64,000 nt of DNA from CAILUF01 sp964505265 (GCA_964505265.1 CAZDGN010000003.1:65260-129259); one strand, 5' to 3'; shown: positions 52,657 through 61,834, counted from the first letter of the stretch. Translations and numbers: made by a program. The notes: generated from the sequence alone by a model not told the origin.

Positions 52657-54144
52657 ATGACACAAACGATAACTATAGCCTTTGGCGACGGAATTGGTCC
52701 AGAAATTATGGATAGCACCCTTGAAATCCTTAATGCCAGCAATGCTTCCTTAAAATATGATACCATCGAAATCGGAAAAAAAATCTATGAAAAGGGCTTC
52801 AGCTCTGGTTTAATGCCTTCGGCCTGGGAAAGTTTAAATAATTCCAAAATCATCCTAAAAGCCCCAATTACTACCCCTCAAGGTGGAGGCTATAAAAGCT
52901 TAAATGTAACTTTACGCAAAAAACTCGGGCTATATGCTAATATTCGCCCAGTCTCGTCATTCCACCCTTTTGTGCCTTGTAATTTTCCAAAAATGGATGT
53001 GGTAATTATTCGTGAAAATGAAGAAGATTTATATGCTGGAATCGAATATCGTCAAACCCAACAAACTTACCAATGCCTAAAATTAATTACCAAAAAAGGT
53101 TGCGAAAAAATCATCCGCTATGCCTTTGAATATGCTATTGCCAATTCTCGCCAAAAGGTTTCATGCTTTTCTAAAGACAATATAATGAAAATGACCGATG
53201 GAATATTTCATCGCACTTTTGATGAAATTGCCAAAGATTATCCGCAAATTCAAACCGACCATCACATTATCGATATTGCTTGTGCTCGTTTAGCTTCAAG
53301 ACCCGAAAATTTTGATGTAATCGTTACCTTAAATTTATATGGTGATATTATTTCCGATATTGTTGCTGAAATTTCTGGATCTGTTGGCTTGGCTGGTTCC
53401 GCGAATATTGGTGATGATTTTGCTATGTTTGAAGCTATTCACGGCTCGGCTCCAGATATTGCTAATCAAGATTTAGCAAATCCAACTGGCTTAATTCAGG
53501 CTTCTGTTATGATGCTAAATCACCTCAAGCAAAGTGCTTGTGCCAATAATATTCGTAATGCCCTATATAAAACCATAGAAGATGGAATCCATACTGGAGA
53601 TATTTTTAACAACAATAATAGCAAGAAAAAGGTTGGAACTAAAGAATTTACTAAAGCAGTAATTTCTAACCTAAATAAATTGCCGACTCAATTACCAAAA
53701 GCTAATTTACAAGATAATTACAACTCCATTAAAATTTCAACTAAAAATCAAGAATCAAAAACTGCTATAAAAACCCTTATTGGCTTTGATTTATATATCG
53801 ATTGGCAAAAATCTTTCGATGAATTACTTGGGCTTTTAAAATCACTTGAAAGCGAAAAATTTGAACTAAAAATGATTAGCGCTAAAGGCTTATTATTATT
53901 TCCATTGATTGATGCCAAAATGATGCCTTCATATTCTGGAGACCTCACCTCGCTTCGCTTTACGGGCAAAGGAATTTGTGGAAAAAATAGTAGCGATATC
54001 ATTAATTCTAAAATTAAAATTTCGCCAAGAGACATCTTAGTCTTAATTGAATATTTATGTGAAAAACAGATTGATTTTGTTAAGTTTGAAAGCTTATACT
54101 TATTTGACGATAAAGTTGCCTTTACCTCCGGACAAGGCGAATAA
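52657..54144 (+). CDS. icd: NADP-dependent isocitrate dehydrogenase, long Rickettsia/Thermus type
   Basis: Converts isocitrate to 2-oxoglutarate in the TCA cycle. The 495-residue protein has a beta-decarboxylating dehydrogenase core (1-335): FGDGIGPEIM, LRKKLGLYANIRPV (substrate arginines), IRENEEDLYAGIE, LNLYGDIISDIVAEISGSVGLAGSANIG (metal aspartates) and EAIHGSAPDIA. An extra C-terminal domain of about 150 residues (SAKGLLLFPLIDAKMMPSYSGD) is found in the long isocitrate dehydrogenases of Rickettsia and Thermus. Cofactor preference is from family knowledge. mscS follows 18 nt later. Confidence 0.9.
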   Translation: MTQTITIAFGDGIGPEIMDSTLEILNASNASLKYDTIEIGKKIYEKGFSSGLMPSAWESLNNSKIILKAPITTPQGGGYKSLNVTLRKKLGLYANIRPVSSFHPFVPCNFPKMDVVIIRENEEDLYAGIEYRQTQQTYQCLKLITKKGCEKIIRYAFEYAIANSRQKVSCFSKDNIMKMTDGIFHRTFDEIAKDYPQIQTDHHIIDIACARLASRPENFDVIVTLNLYGDIISDIVAEISGSVGLAGSANIGDDFAMFEAIHGSAPDIANQDLANPTGLIQASVMMLNHLKQSACANNIRNALYKTIEDGIHTGDIFNNNNSKKKVGTKEFTKAVISNLNKLPTQLPKANLQDNYNSIKISTKNQESKTAIKTLIGFDLYIDWQKSFDELLGLLKSLESEKFELKMISAKGLLLFPLIDAKMMPSYSGDLTSLRFTGKGICGKNSSDIINSKIKISPRDILVLIEYLCEKQIDFVKFESLYLFDDKVAFTSGQGE

Positions 54145-54162
54145 AAATATAAAATATTTTAA

Positions 54163-55431
54163 ATGGAATCAATAAATTTTGATAAGTTTTTAGACAGCAT
54201 CAACAAAACCATAATTAGTCCAAGCCTATATTGGCAATCATTTTCGCTGATTCTTTGCTTTATTTTTTCTTATTTCTTTTTTTCTCTTATTCGTCATCAC
54301 ATTGTTCAAAAAATCTTAAATTCCCCTGAAAATACTAGAGAATTCAACAATTTATTTAAAAGATATTTTTTACCAATCTTATTTCCGATTTTATCGCTTT
54401 GTTTCTTGAGTCTTGGCTATGTTATGTATAAACAATTTTTCAAAGAAACCATTATTATTTCTACCATTATCAAACTTGTTTCATTATTTATTTTCCTGCG
54501 AATGATTCGGATTTCTTCGAACAATACTTTTATCACTAATGCCACAGGAATTATTTTAGTCCCCGCCTTGTTCTTACATATTTTTGGTGCATTTGAACCA
54601 ACAATTGCCTATCTCGATGAGGTATATTTTAAGGTTGGAAAAGTCAAAATTTCGGTATATTTAATCATAAAAGCTTTCATTGTTTTGCTCTTGGTGTTTT
54701 GGGTTTCGGGCTTAGTTAGTAAAAAAAGCAAATTTTATGTCGATAACAATAAAAACATAAAATCTAGCACCAAAGGAATTATAAGCAAATTCATTGATAT
54801 TATTATTTATAGTATCGTTTTTTTAATTATCTTAAAAACCTTTGGGGTCGATTTAACTACCATAGCTGTTATTGGAGGTGCGGTAGGTGTTGGTATCGGA
54901 TTTGGTTTGCAAAAAATCGCTTCCAATTTTATTAGCGGAATTATTTTACTCTTTGAAAAGTCGGTTGAGGTAGGTGATATTGTTGAACTCGATAATGGCG
55001 GTATTTACGGCACAATTAAACATTTTGGTGGTCGCTATACTTTGGTCGAAGGCAATGATGGTAAAGAAATAATGATTCCAAATGAAGAATTTATTATTAA
55101 CCGAGTGACCAACTGGACCTATACCAACAACCGTGCTCGTCTTGAAATTAAGGTTGGGGTTGATTACAAAACCGATCTTAATTTAGCCAAGGAAATTATG
55201 TTGAATTGCGCACTATCTCACAAAAGATGCATCAAATATCCTGAACCTGAATGCTATATTTTAAGTTTTAACGACTATGATATTTCAATAATTTTATATT
55301 TTTGGATAAACGATATTGTTGAAGGGAGAATGGGAGCGAAAAGCGATGTGATGGTGGATATTTTACAAAAATTCAAGGAAAATAATATCGAAATCCCTCT
55401 TCCAAAACGTGAAGTTAAAATTAACCAATAA
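54163..55431 (+). CDS. MscS-family mechanosensitive channel
   Basis: A 422-residue channel with about five to six transmembrane helices. The pore helix is glycine/alanine-rich (VIGGAVGVGIGFGLQKIASNFISG, about residues 243-266). The MscS beta domain follows (ILLFEKSVEVGDIVELDNGGIYGTI), then the alpha/beta C-terminal domain. It opens under hypo-osmotic stress to release solutes. It is longer at the N-terminus than E. coli MscS, with extra helices as in many alphaproteobacterial members. It is probably co-transcribed with icd. Confidence 0.92.
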   Translation: MESINFDKFLDSINKTIISPSLYWQSFSLILCFIFSYFFFSLIRHHIVQKILNSPENTREFNNLFKRYFLPILFPILSLCFLSLGYVMYKQFFKETIIISTIIKLVSLFIFLRMIRISSNNTFITNATGIILVPALFLHIFGAFEPTIAYLDEVYFKVGKVKISVYLIIKAFIVLLLVFWVSGLVSKKSKFYVDNNKNIKSSTKGIISKFIDIIIYSIVFLIILKTFGVDLTTIAVIGGAVGVGIGFGLQKIASNFISGIILLFEKSVEVGDIVELDNGGIYGTIKHFGGRYTLVEGNDGKEIMIPNEEFIINRVTNWTYTNNRARLEIKVGVDYKTDLNLAKEIMLNCALSHKRCIKYPEPECYILSFNDYDISIILYFWINDIVEGRMGAKSDVMVDILQKFKENNIEIPLPKREVKINQ

Positions 55432-55435
55432 TTCT

Positions 55436-56323
55436 TTAAGATAATATTATTGAGGTTGGATAATGTCCTAAAACTTTAATAAAAGGTTTAAATTTTGCTG
55501 AAGCAAATTTTTTAATACGATCATCATTGTTTAAATAAAATCCATCTAATTCTATTAAATGAAATTTTATCCCTTCAAATTGAACAATTTGTGCAGTCTT
55601 TAAAACTTTTCCAACAATTTCTAATTCGCTTAAAGCCGCCAAAATCGTGGTTTTGGCAACCTCTTTTTGAGTTTCAACACAAATAAGAGTTTTGTCGCAA
55701 CTAGATTGCTCTGGAGTCTTGATGGCAACCGCAACTAATTGAAATTTTTGAGTATTTTTTTCAGGCTCCAAATATTCAAAAAACGGAATTTTAGCAAAAA
55801 TATTTATGCCAATTTGATTATTGGCAAGCGAAATCCACCAATTATTTTTAACATCTTCTTTTTTATCAAAATCCTCTACCGAATTTGGTAAGGTAAATAT
55901 TGCAATTTGATGGTTATTACTTTCTAGCTCCGAAACAATATTATTGGTGCTATCAAAATTGGTAATTGGAATAAAATTGGCATAATATTCTTTAACAAAA
56001 TATTGCAAATCACTAATATTATTTGGATTATGAATGGCTATTTTAATTGGCTGCTCAATAATATTTGCCGAAGTAATAATTTTTCGCCAAATATTTAAAA
56101 TAGAAATTTTAGGAAAATTTCCAGATGATTTATTGATTAGCTGTTTAAGCATATCGGCTTCACGACTTGAACGAATATAAAATTTATCATTCGAGCTTTT
56201 TTTTAACTCAGCAACTTGCGAAACCACATCCATTCTGTCGTTGAGAAGATTTAGGATTTGAGAATCTATGTTGTCGATTTTGTCTCGTAAATTATTTAAT
56301 TTTTGCAATTGAATTTCATTCAT
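55436..56323 (-). CDS. chorismate mutase (AroQ) with C-terminal regulatory-like domain
   Basis: A 295-residue protein. Residues 1-95 are an AroQ-type chorismate mutase: LNNLRDKIDNIDSQILNLLNDRMDVV with the two active-site Arg, and YIRSSREADML with Arg and Glu. The rest (100-295) has no clear prephenate dehydratase signature, though the segment around LICVETQKEVAKTTILAALSEL could be an ACT-like fold. Two-domain chorismate mutases of this size occur in alphaproteobacteria. It supplies prephenate for Phe and Tyr. It is divergent from metX, consistent with the chorismate mutase - metX - metW clustering of relatives. Confidence 0.82.
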   Translation of the reverse strand: MNEIQLQKLNNLRDKIDNIDSQILNLLNDRMDVVSQVAELKKSSNDKFYIRSSREADMLKQLINKSSGNFPKISILNIWRKIITSANIIEQPIKIAIHNPNNISDLQYFVKEYYANFIPITNFDSTNNIVSELESNNHQIAIFTLPNSVEDFDKKEDVKNNWWISLANNQIGINIFAKIPFFEYLEPEKNTQKFQLVAVAIKTPEQSSCDKTLICVETQKEVAKTTILAALSELEIVGKVLKTAQIVQFEGIKFHLIELDGFYLNNDDRIKKFASAKFKPFIKVLGHYPTSIILS

Positions 56324-56407
56324 TGTAATATATTTTTGATGAGTAATAATATTAATAATTATAATTAGAATTAAATTTAATTTACACTAAAAATTTTAAA
56401 AAAATTC

Positions 56408-57562
56408 ATGAAGATTTATTCAAGATTTGGTATTTTAAACAAAGAAATTGAAATAGGTGAAGTTGATTATTTTGCTAAAGATCGTCCTTTAAAATTAACA
56501 TCTGGTGTCGAAATTAGTAATTTTCCAATTGCCTATCAAACATATGGAAAACTTAATGCAAATCGTGATAATGCCATCTTAATTTGTCATGCCTTAACGG
56601 GAGATCAATATGTTGCCAACGAAAATCCAGTCACTCAAAAAGATGGTTGGTGGCAATTTATGGTTGGCGAAAACAAACCAATCGATACCAATAAATTCTT
56701 TGTAATTTGTAGTAATGTAATTGGCGGATGTATGGGATCTTTTGGACCAAAAGAAATAAATCCTAAAACCAATCAACCTTATGGTAGTGAGTTTCCATTT
56801 TTAACCATTCAAGATATGGTTAATTGCCAAAATTTATTAATCGAAAAATTTGAAATTTCACAATTACATGCTGTAATTGGCGGCTCAACTGGTGGCATGC
56901 AAGTATTGGCTTGGGGAGTTTTGTTTCCACAAAAAGTAAAAATTTTAATCCCAATGGCAAGTTCTTATCGGCATTCGCCACAAAATATTGCCTTTCACGA
57001 AGTTGGCAGGCAATCAATAATGAATGACCCAGATTGGTGTGGTGGCGATTATCTTAAACAAAATAAATTTCCAAAAAACGGTTTATCATTAGCCAGAATG
57101 ACCGCCCATATCACCTATTTATCTGAAATCGCTTTGCAAAAAAAATTCGGACGGGATTTAAAAAATAAAGAAGGATTCTCTTTTAGTGCCAATAAAGATT
57201 TTGAGGTAGAAAATTATTTACATTACCAAGGCAATAAATTTACTGAAAGATTCGACCCAAACTCTTATTTAATTATCACTAGAGCTGTTGATTACTTTGA
57301 TTTAGAAACTGATTTTTCTGGAAATTTAAGCTCAGCTTTTGTGAATTTATCAAAAAATAAAACTTGTAAGGTTTGTATTATTGCTTTTAGCGATGATTGG
57401 CTTTTTCCTACAAGTGAATCAAAAAAAATTACCAAGGCAATGTCGGTTAACAATATCAATGTTAGCTTGGTCACCATAGAAAGCTCAGGTGGTCACGATT
57501 CATTTTTACTTCGAAACGAGATTTTGGAAAAAACTTTAAACGGCATATTACTTGAAAATTAA
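56408..57562 (+). CDS. metX: homoserine O-acetyltransferase
   Basis: MetX acylates homoserine in methionine synthesis. The 384-residue alpha/beta hydrolase has the opening IAYQTYGKLNANRDNAILICHALTG, the nucleophile Ser in VIGGSTGGMQVLAWG, Asp in FSDDWLFPTSESKKI and His in ESSGGHDSFLL. That is a full catalytic triad at standard length. Whether acetyl- or succinyl-CoA is used cannot be decided by eye. It is followed by metW after 161 nt, the alphaproteobacterial metXW pair, but the gap is larger than usual and carries repeats. Confidence 0.93.
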   Translation: MKIYSRFGILNKEIEIGEVDYFAKDRPLKLTSGVEISNFPIAYQTYGKLNANRDNAILICHALTGDQYVANENPVTQKDGWWQFMVGENKPIDTNKFFVICSNVIGGCMGSFGPKEINPKTNQPYGSEFPFLTIQDMVNCQNLLIEKFEISQLHAVIGGSTGGMQVLAWGVLFPQKVKILIPMASSYRHSPQNIAFHEVGRQSIMNDPDWCGGDYLKQNKFPKNGLSLARMTAHITYLSEIALQKKFGRDLKNKEGFSFSANKDFEVENYLHYQGNKFTERFDPNSYLIITRAVDYFDLETDFSGNLSSAFVNLSKNKTCKVCIIAFSDDWLFPTSESKKITKAMSVNNINVSLVTIESSGGHDSFLLRNEILEKTLNGILLEN

Positions 57563-57688
57563 ATAATATTGTTATCGTCGTGTCGTTGCCGATAGGCACG
57601 ACTGAAAATAAATAATAAGGCACGACTGAAAAAAAATATCATTTTAAAAAAATTACAATGTGCTATTGCTTGAAAATTAAAAAATATT
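57551..57688 (+). repeat. short duplications in the metX-metW gap
   Basis: The end of metX and its flank (57551-57570, CTTGAAAATTAAATAATATT) recur at 57669-57688 with one mismatch. Between them AGGCACGACTGAAAA occurs twice (57594-57608 and 57618-57632), and GTCGTG at 57577-57582 can pair with CACGAC in either copy. This looks like a small insertion or local duplication separating metX and metW. Confidence 0.7.
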
Positions 57689-57723
57689 AAATTTAATTGG
57701 AGAAAATTTTTAAATATTTTGAA

Positions 57724-58431
57724 ATGAATAAAATTAGATTTGATTTACAAATATTAGCGAATTTAATTAAACCAAACTCCAAAGTCCTTGATATTGGCTG
57801 TGGCAATGGCGATTTGTTGTATTATTTAAAGAGGAATAAAAACATTGACGGCAAAGGTATGGAAATTTCTCACAATGCCGTAAGCAATGCCTTAGTTCGT
57901 GGTCTTTCAGTAATTCAAGGTAATGCCGAAAATGATTTAGGATTATATAGTGATAATTCATTTGATTACGCGGTTTTAAGTCAAACTATTCAGGCAACTC
58001 ACAACCCCCCAAAAATTTTATTGGAAATGTTAAGGATTGCCAATTATGCCATCGTTTCCTTGCCGAATTTTGCCCATATACAAAATCGTTTTGAATTATT
58101 ATTTAAGGGCAAAATGCCTGTGAACAAATCCATTCCATTTCAATGGTATGAAACTCCTAATATTCATTTTTGCTCAATAATTGATTTTGAAAAACTATGC
58201 GAAGATTTAGATTTAATAATTGTCAAAAAAATTTTTTTAACAAATAATCACCGACTAATTGGATTTTTTGGCAAAGAACTTTTAGCAAATTTATTGGCTC
58301 GTTATGGCTTGTTTTTAATCACCAAAAAAGAATTTCTACTTTCAACTCAAGAAGAATTTGCATTTAAAAGTAATATTAGAATAGCATATGGCAAGGCTAT
58401 TCCAAGTTTAATGCAAAAAGAAATTGAATAG
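57724..58431 (+). CDS. metW: MetW, methyltransferase-fold methionine synthesis protein
   Basis: A 235-residue class I methyltransferase fold. The SAM-binding motif is KVLDIGCGNGDLLYYL near residue 22, followed by GKGMEISHNAVSNALVRGLSVIQGNAENDLGLY and VSLPNFAHIQNRFELLFKGKMP. These are typical of MetW, which partners MetX in alphaproteobacteria. The last 30 residues (after LITKKEFLLSTQ) extend beyond the usual length. The start ATG 57724 is preferred to the TTG at 57697. Confidence 0.88.
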   Translation: MNKIRFDLQILANLIKPNSKVLDIGCGNGDLLYYLKRNKNIDGKGMEISHNAVSNALVRGLSVIQGNAENDLGLYSDNSFDYAVLSQTIQATHNPPKILLEMLRIANYAIVSLPNFAHIQNRFELLFKGKMPVNKSIPFQWYETPNIHFCSIIDFEKLCEDLDLIIVKKIFLTNNHRLIGFFGKELLANLLARYGLFLITKKEFLLSTQEEFAFKSNIRIAYGKAIPSLMQKEIE

Positions 58432-58453
58432 ATTAAATATAAAATATTTTTTG

Positions 58454-59269
58454 ATGAAGAAAATTTATATAATTTATACATTGCTAATGATTTCGCTATT
58501 ATCGTCTTGTGCTTTTGATGGCGGCTCGAACTCCTCAAAATATAAAAAACGCTACTCAAAAAATATTGACAGTAAATTTAGAAGTGCTGGAAAAGTTTTT
58601 GCCAAGAAAATTCGCCCAACTGAATCAATGCAAGCTGGAATTCCCAAAAAAACTCCATTAAATTTTCTTAGCTCTGACTCTTATGGATATAATAACAATA
58701 ATTATCGTGACTATAAAATTCGCAACGATGACAATATCAACAATGCTATTAGAAACAAAAATTCTGAATTTAAAACTGTAGATGATGTTGATGATTTTGA
58801 AGATGAAGAATTTGCCGATAACAACTCAATTGATAAAAATAATATTCTACAATCCGGAGTTTATAGCGGACATTTTAAAATTGGTAAACCATATACCGCT
58901 TTTGGAGTTTCTTACATTCCTCAGGATTATGAAAGTTTCGAAGAAATCGGCACCGCCTCTTGGTATGGCTCGGATTTTCACGGCAAAAAAACTGCAAATG
59001 GCGAAATTTACAATATGGGGGATTTGACTGCAGCTCACCCCACTCTTCCCCTACCATCACTAATTAAAATTACAAATTTATCCAATGGCAAAACTCAAAT
59101 TTTGCGAGTAAATGATCGTGGCCCTTTTGCTAAAAATCGTATTATCGATGTTTCCGAAAGAGCAGCCGAGCTTTTAGGATTTAAAGGCAAGGGCACGACA
59201 CAAGTTAAGGTAGAATTACTTCGTGGCGATACCGACCAACTACTAGAAAAATTACAAATTAAAAATTAA
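58454..59269 (+). CDS. rlpA: RlpA-like septal lytic transglycosylase lipoprotein
   Basis: A 271-residue lipoprotein. The signal peptide ends in the lipobox LLSSC at about residues 15-19. A disordered Asn/Asp/Lys-rich linker (to about 165) precedes the double-psi beta-barrel: GTASWYGSDFHGKKTANGEIYNMGD, LRVNDRGPFAKNRIIDVSERAAELLGF. The Glu/Asp residues of the barrel match lytic transglycosylase RlpA, which cuts denuded glycans at the septum. No C-terminal SPOR domain is present. The start ATG 58454 replaces an upstream TTG overlapping metW. Confidence 0.88.
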   Translation: MKKIYIIYTLLMISLLSSCAFDGGSNSSKYKKRYSKNIDSKFRSAGKVFAKKIRPTESMQAGIPKKTPLNFLSSDSYGYNNNNYRDYKIRNDDNINNAIRNKNSEFKTVDDVDDFEDEEFADNNSIDKNNILQSGVYSGHFKIGKPYTAFGVSYIPQDYESFEEIGTASWYGSDFHGKKTANGEIYNMGDLTAAHPTLPLPSLIKITNLSNGKTQILRVNDRGPFAKNRIIDVSERAAELLGFKGKGTTQVKVELLRGDTDQLLEKLQIKN

Positions 59270-59374
59270 ATTCATACACAAAAAATTTTTTTAAAAAATA
59301 TTTTATTTTTATATAGCAAGATTTTAAAAAAAATATACAATTATAACATTAATATTTGATGTTTAATAAATTTT

Positions 59375-59716
59375 ATGACAAACAAAAATACTATAATAGA
59401 CTTAGATTTTCTTAATAAAGTAATTGGAGATGATCAAGAATTTGCCAAGGAATTATTTGAAATTTTCATCGATAATTGCCTTTACAATATTTCTAAGCTT
59501 CAAAAAGCCTTAAATGACAATGATAAAAATAGCTGGTATATTGCCTCTCATGCTATGAAAGGCTCTTCGGCTTCAATTGGGGCTTTTGATTTTTCTAAAT
59601 TATGCGATTTGTCGCAGAAAGTTTCCGATCAAGATAATGCTGAAAAATTCAAAACACTCGAAAATATCAAGGCTGATTTTGCCAAGATTCAAGATTTTAT
59701 AAAAAACATTAAATAA
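59375..59716 (+). CDS. histidine phosphotransfer (Hpt) protein
   Basis: A 113-residue single-domain Hpt protein. The phosphorylated histidine lies in WYIASHAMKGSSASIGAFDFSKLC near residue 68, with conserved Lys-Gly-Ser-Ser after it. The first part (FLNKVIGDDQEFAKELFEIFIDNC) is the usual first helix. Such proteins relay phosphate between hybrid kinases and response regulators. No kinase is encoded here. The closest regulator in the window is the OmpR-type protein at 15479, and a link is only speculation. Confidence 0.88.
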   Translation: MTNKNTIIDLDFLNKVIGDDQEFAKELFEIFIDNCLYNISKLQKALNDNDKNSWYIASHAMKGSSASIGAFDFSKLCDLSQKVSDQDNAEKFKTLENIKADFAKIQDFIKNIK

Positions 59717-59724
59717 TCAATTTT

Positions 59725-60048
59725 CTACTTGCATACTTTAGATTCTTCAACTTGATTTTTAACAAACATTTCATAAGTTGTTTTTGAAGGAGATGCTAAA
59801 GGTTTTGTATCAGTATTATCATATTTGGTATAATTAATGGGTATCAAAGTCGAGGCAAATGCACCAACTAAACCAAGACCAAAAGATGTTGTTGCAAGAG
59901 TTATCGGAGAAGAAACTCCAAAGCTCATTAAGGTAAGCGCGGTTGATGCACCAACAATTGTTAGTCCCGCACCAAAATAAATGGCAGTATCAATGTTCCT
60001 AAAAAGATTTTCTTTATTGCAACATTCTTCATTATTTTCTAAAGTCAT
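59725..60048 (-). CDS. small two-helix membrane protein, unknown
   Basis: A 107-residue protein with two hydrophobic segments (about 22-45 and 52-72) rich in Gly, Ala, Thr and Ser. It has a short N-terminal ENNEECCNKENL and a polar C-terminal tail ending KVCK. No family is recognised. It starts 2 nt after the stop of the lipoprotein gene on the same strand, so the two probably form an operon. Confidence 0.55.
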   Translation of the reverse strand: MTLENNEECCNKENLFRNIDTAIYFGAGLTIVGASTALTLMSFGVSSPITLATTSFGLGLVGAFASTLIPINYTKYDNTDTKPLASPSKTTYEMFVKNQVEESKVCK

Positions 60049-60050
60049 AA

Positions 60051-61133
60051 TTATTGCGATTTAATTTTATCACAATTTTTATTAAGATTTAAACGCATTT
60101 CCTCCAAATCTTTATTTATAATTTTTACACAATTAGAAATAAAACTCCTTCTCAATCTTGAAATTTCCTGCTTTGAATAAATATTATTTTTATGATTTTG
60201 GATATCGGATAATTTTTTGATAATCTCTTTTTTCTTTTCTTCTTTAAGATTTTTTGCTAGAAAATCATCTTCATCTATTCCCATAGAGCCAAAGCTGTAT
60301 CTATTATCGCGGTCGGAATTTTGATTTCTAATTGATATGGCGTTATCGGTTCTTTCACTTTCAATAATCATTTCATCACTAAATCTAATATAGGCTTGCT
60401 TTTGACAGATTATTTTTTGATTACTTTCTTGCTTTCTAACTTCCAAATTATTATCAATTAAACATTGATTATATTTTTTAAAATCATCTAGGCACTTAGC
60501 AAATTCAGGGGTTCTTGGCTTAAAATTTGAACATTGCGGATTGGCTTCAAGTATTTTTTGATTAAGATCCATTGATTCTTTAATTCTTTTGGAAATAACA
60601 TAATTTATATCGTAATTCTTTTCTTGATATTTGAGTAATTCACTATTACCAAAGGGTGGTTCAGAGTAAAATAGTTCAATTAAATTTTTTCTACATAAAT
60701 AATATTCCTCGGTTTTCAATTGGTCATTTGGGTCAATTTTATAGCCCATTTTTTCGCATTTTAGATGATCATTTTTATCGATTTTACTGATTTCGTTTTG
60801 TAAAAAACTTTCTTGACTTCTAGAAATTTTTAATGAAATTTTAGCAATTAATTCGGAGATTTTAGAATTTTGGTCGATTTGGTTTGGAAAAACTGGATTG
60901 ATTTCTAAATGATATTTTGCAAAAGTAAGTCTACAACGCCAATAATTTTTGCTTTCTAAATTATCATTGGCATCAAAATTTAATTTTAAATTCAAACAAG
61001 ATTGATGATCATATTCTTCAAATTGTTGAATTTCAGGGAACTCGGAAATATAATATTGCGGGACAATTTTTGTGCATGAAAAAAAAAATGTTAAAAACAA
61101 AAAAATGATAAGATTTTTTTTCAAATTTAGCAT
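60051..61133 (-). CDS. Cys-rich lipoprotein, unknown
   Basis: A 360-residue lipoprotein with signal and lipobox FFFSC at about residue 20. The mature part has paired cysteines in repeating blocks: CLNLKLNFDANDNLES with YWRCR, CEKMGYKIDPNDQLKT with YYLCR, and CSNFKPRTPEFAKCLDD with YNQCL. These blocks suggest two or three small disulfide-linked helical units. The C-terminal third (about 265-360) is Lys/Glu/Asn-rich coiled helix. I do not recognise the family. Location would be the outer or inner membrane facing the periplasm. Confidence 0.65.
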   Translation of the reverse strand: MLNLKKNLIIFLFLTFFFSCTKIVPQYYISEFPEIQQFEEYDHQSCLNLKLNFDANDNLESKNYWRCRLTFAKYHLEINPVFPNQIDQNSKISELIAKISLKISRSQESFLQNEISKIDKNDHLKCEKMGYKIDPNDQLKTEEYYLCRKNLIELFYSEPPFGNSELLKYQEKNYDINYVISKRIKESMDLNQKILEANPQCSNFKPRTPEFAKCLDDFKKYNQCLIDNNLEVRKQESNQKIICQKQAYIRFSDEMIIESERTDNAISIRNQNSDRDNRYSFGSMGIDEDDFLAKNLKEEKKKEIIKKLSDIQNHKNNIYSKQEISRLRRSFISNCVKIINKDLEEMRLNLNKNCDKIKSQ

Positions 61134-61164
61134 TATTATTTAATATTAATTAACAATATAAACT

Positions 61165-61737
61165 ATGTTTTTATTAGTCGGCCTTGGCAATTATGGTATA
61201 GAATATTTAAATACAAAACATAATTATGGATTTTTACTAATTGATAAAATTATTGCAAGATACAAATTTATTGAACAAAAAAATAAATTTCAAAGTAATT
61301 TTTTTCTAGGCAATATTAATGAGCAAAAAATTATCGCTCTTAAACCACATACTTTTATGAATTTATCTGGAAATGCTGTTTTTGATGTCCAGAATTTTTA
61401 TAAAATATCAACCGATAATATTTGGGTATTTCACGATGATTTAGATATTGAATTTGGCAAAATTAAATACAAAAAAGGCGGAGGAAATGCAGGTCACAAT
61501 GGTTTAAAATCAATTGATAATTTAATTTCCCCAAATTATCATCGACTTCGCTTAGGAATTGGCAGACCATTAAATGCAAATTATGAAATTGCTGATTATG
61601 TTTTGTCCAAATTTTTAGAAATCGAACTCAAGCAAATTGATTTAATTACCGATATAATTGCCGAAAATTTTTATTTATTACTTCAAAATCAAACTAATGA
61701 TTTTTTCAACAAGATTAACCTTTTTGCCAAGAAATAG
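61165..61737 (+). CDS. pth: peptidyl-tRNA hydrolase
   Basis: Pth frees tRNA from peptidyl-tRNA dropped by ribosomes. The 190-residue enzyme has LVGLGNYGIEYLNTKHNYGF with the catalytic His, KPHTFMNLSGNAV with the Asn-containing substrate loop, VFHDDLDIEFGKIKYKKGGGNAGHNGLKSI, and RLRLGIGRP. Length and motifs are normal. The rplY gene, a frequent neighbour, is absent; rpsD follows after a separate promoter. Confidence 0.95.
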   Translation: MFLLVGLGNYGIEYLNTKHNYGFLLIDKIIARYKFIEQKNKFQSNFFLGNINEQKIIALKPHTFMNLSGNAVFDVQNFYKISTDNIWVFHDDLDIEFGKIKYKKGGGNAGHNGLKSIDNLISPNYHRLRLGIGRPLNANYEIADYVLSKFLEIELKQIDLITDIIAENFYLLLQNQTNDFFNKINLFAKK

Positions 61738-61741
61738 CTTC

Positions 61742-61770
61742 TTGACTTAAAATTTAGCATTAATTATAAT
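61742..61770 (+). promoter_or_regulatory. strong sigma70-type promoter of rpsD
   Basis: TTGACT at 61742-61747, 17-nt spacer, perfect TATAAT at 61765-61770. This is the best consensus promoter I found in the window. It predicts transcription starting near 61777 and a leader of about 125 nt before rpsD. The -35 lies 4 nt after the pth stop, so rpsD is transcribed independently of pth. Confidence 0.8.
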
Positions 61771-61834
61771 CTTTTTTCGTTATTATTTCTATAACACTTT
61801 CCCTTTAACTTAGCGTCTAGCTATGGTTAAAAAT

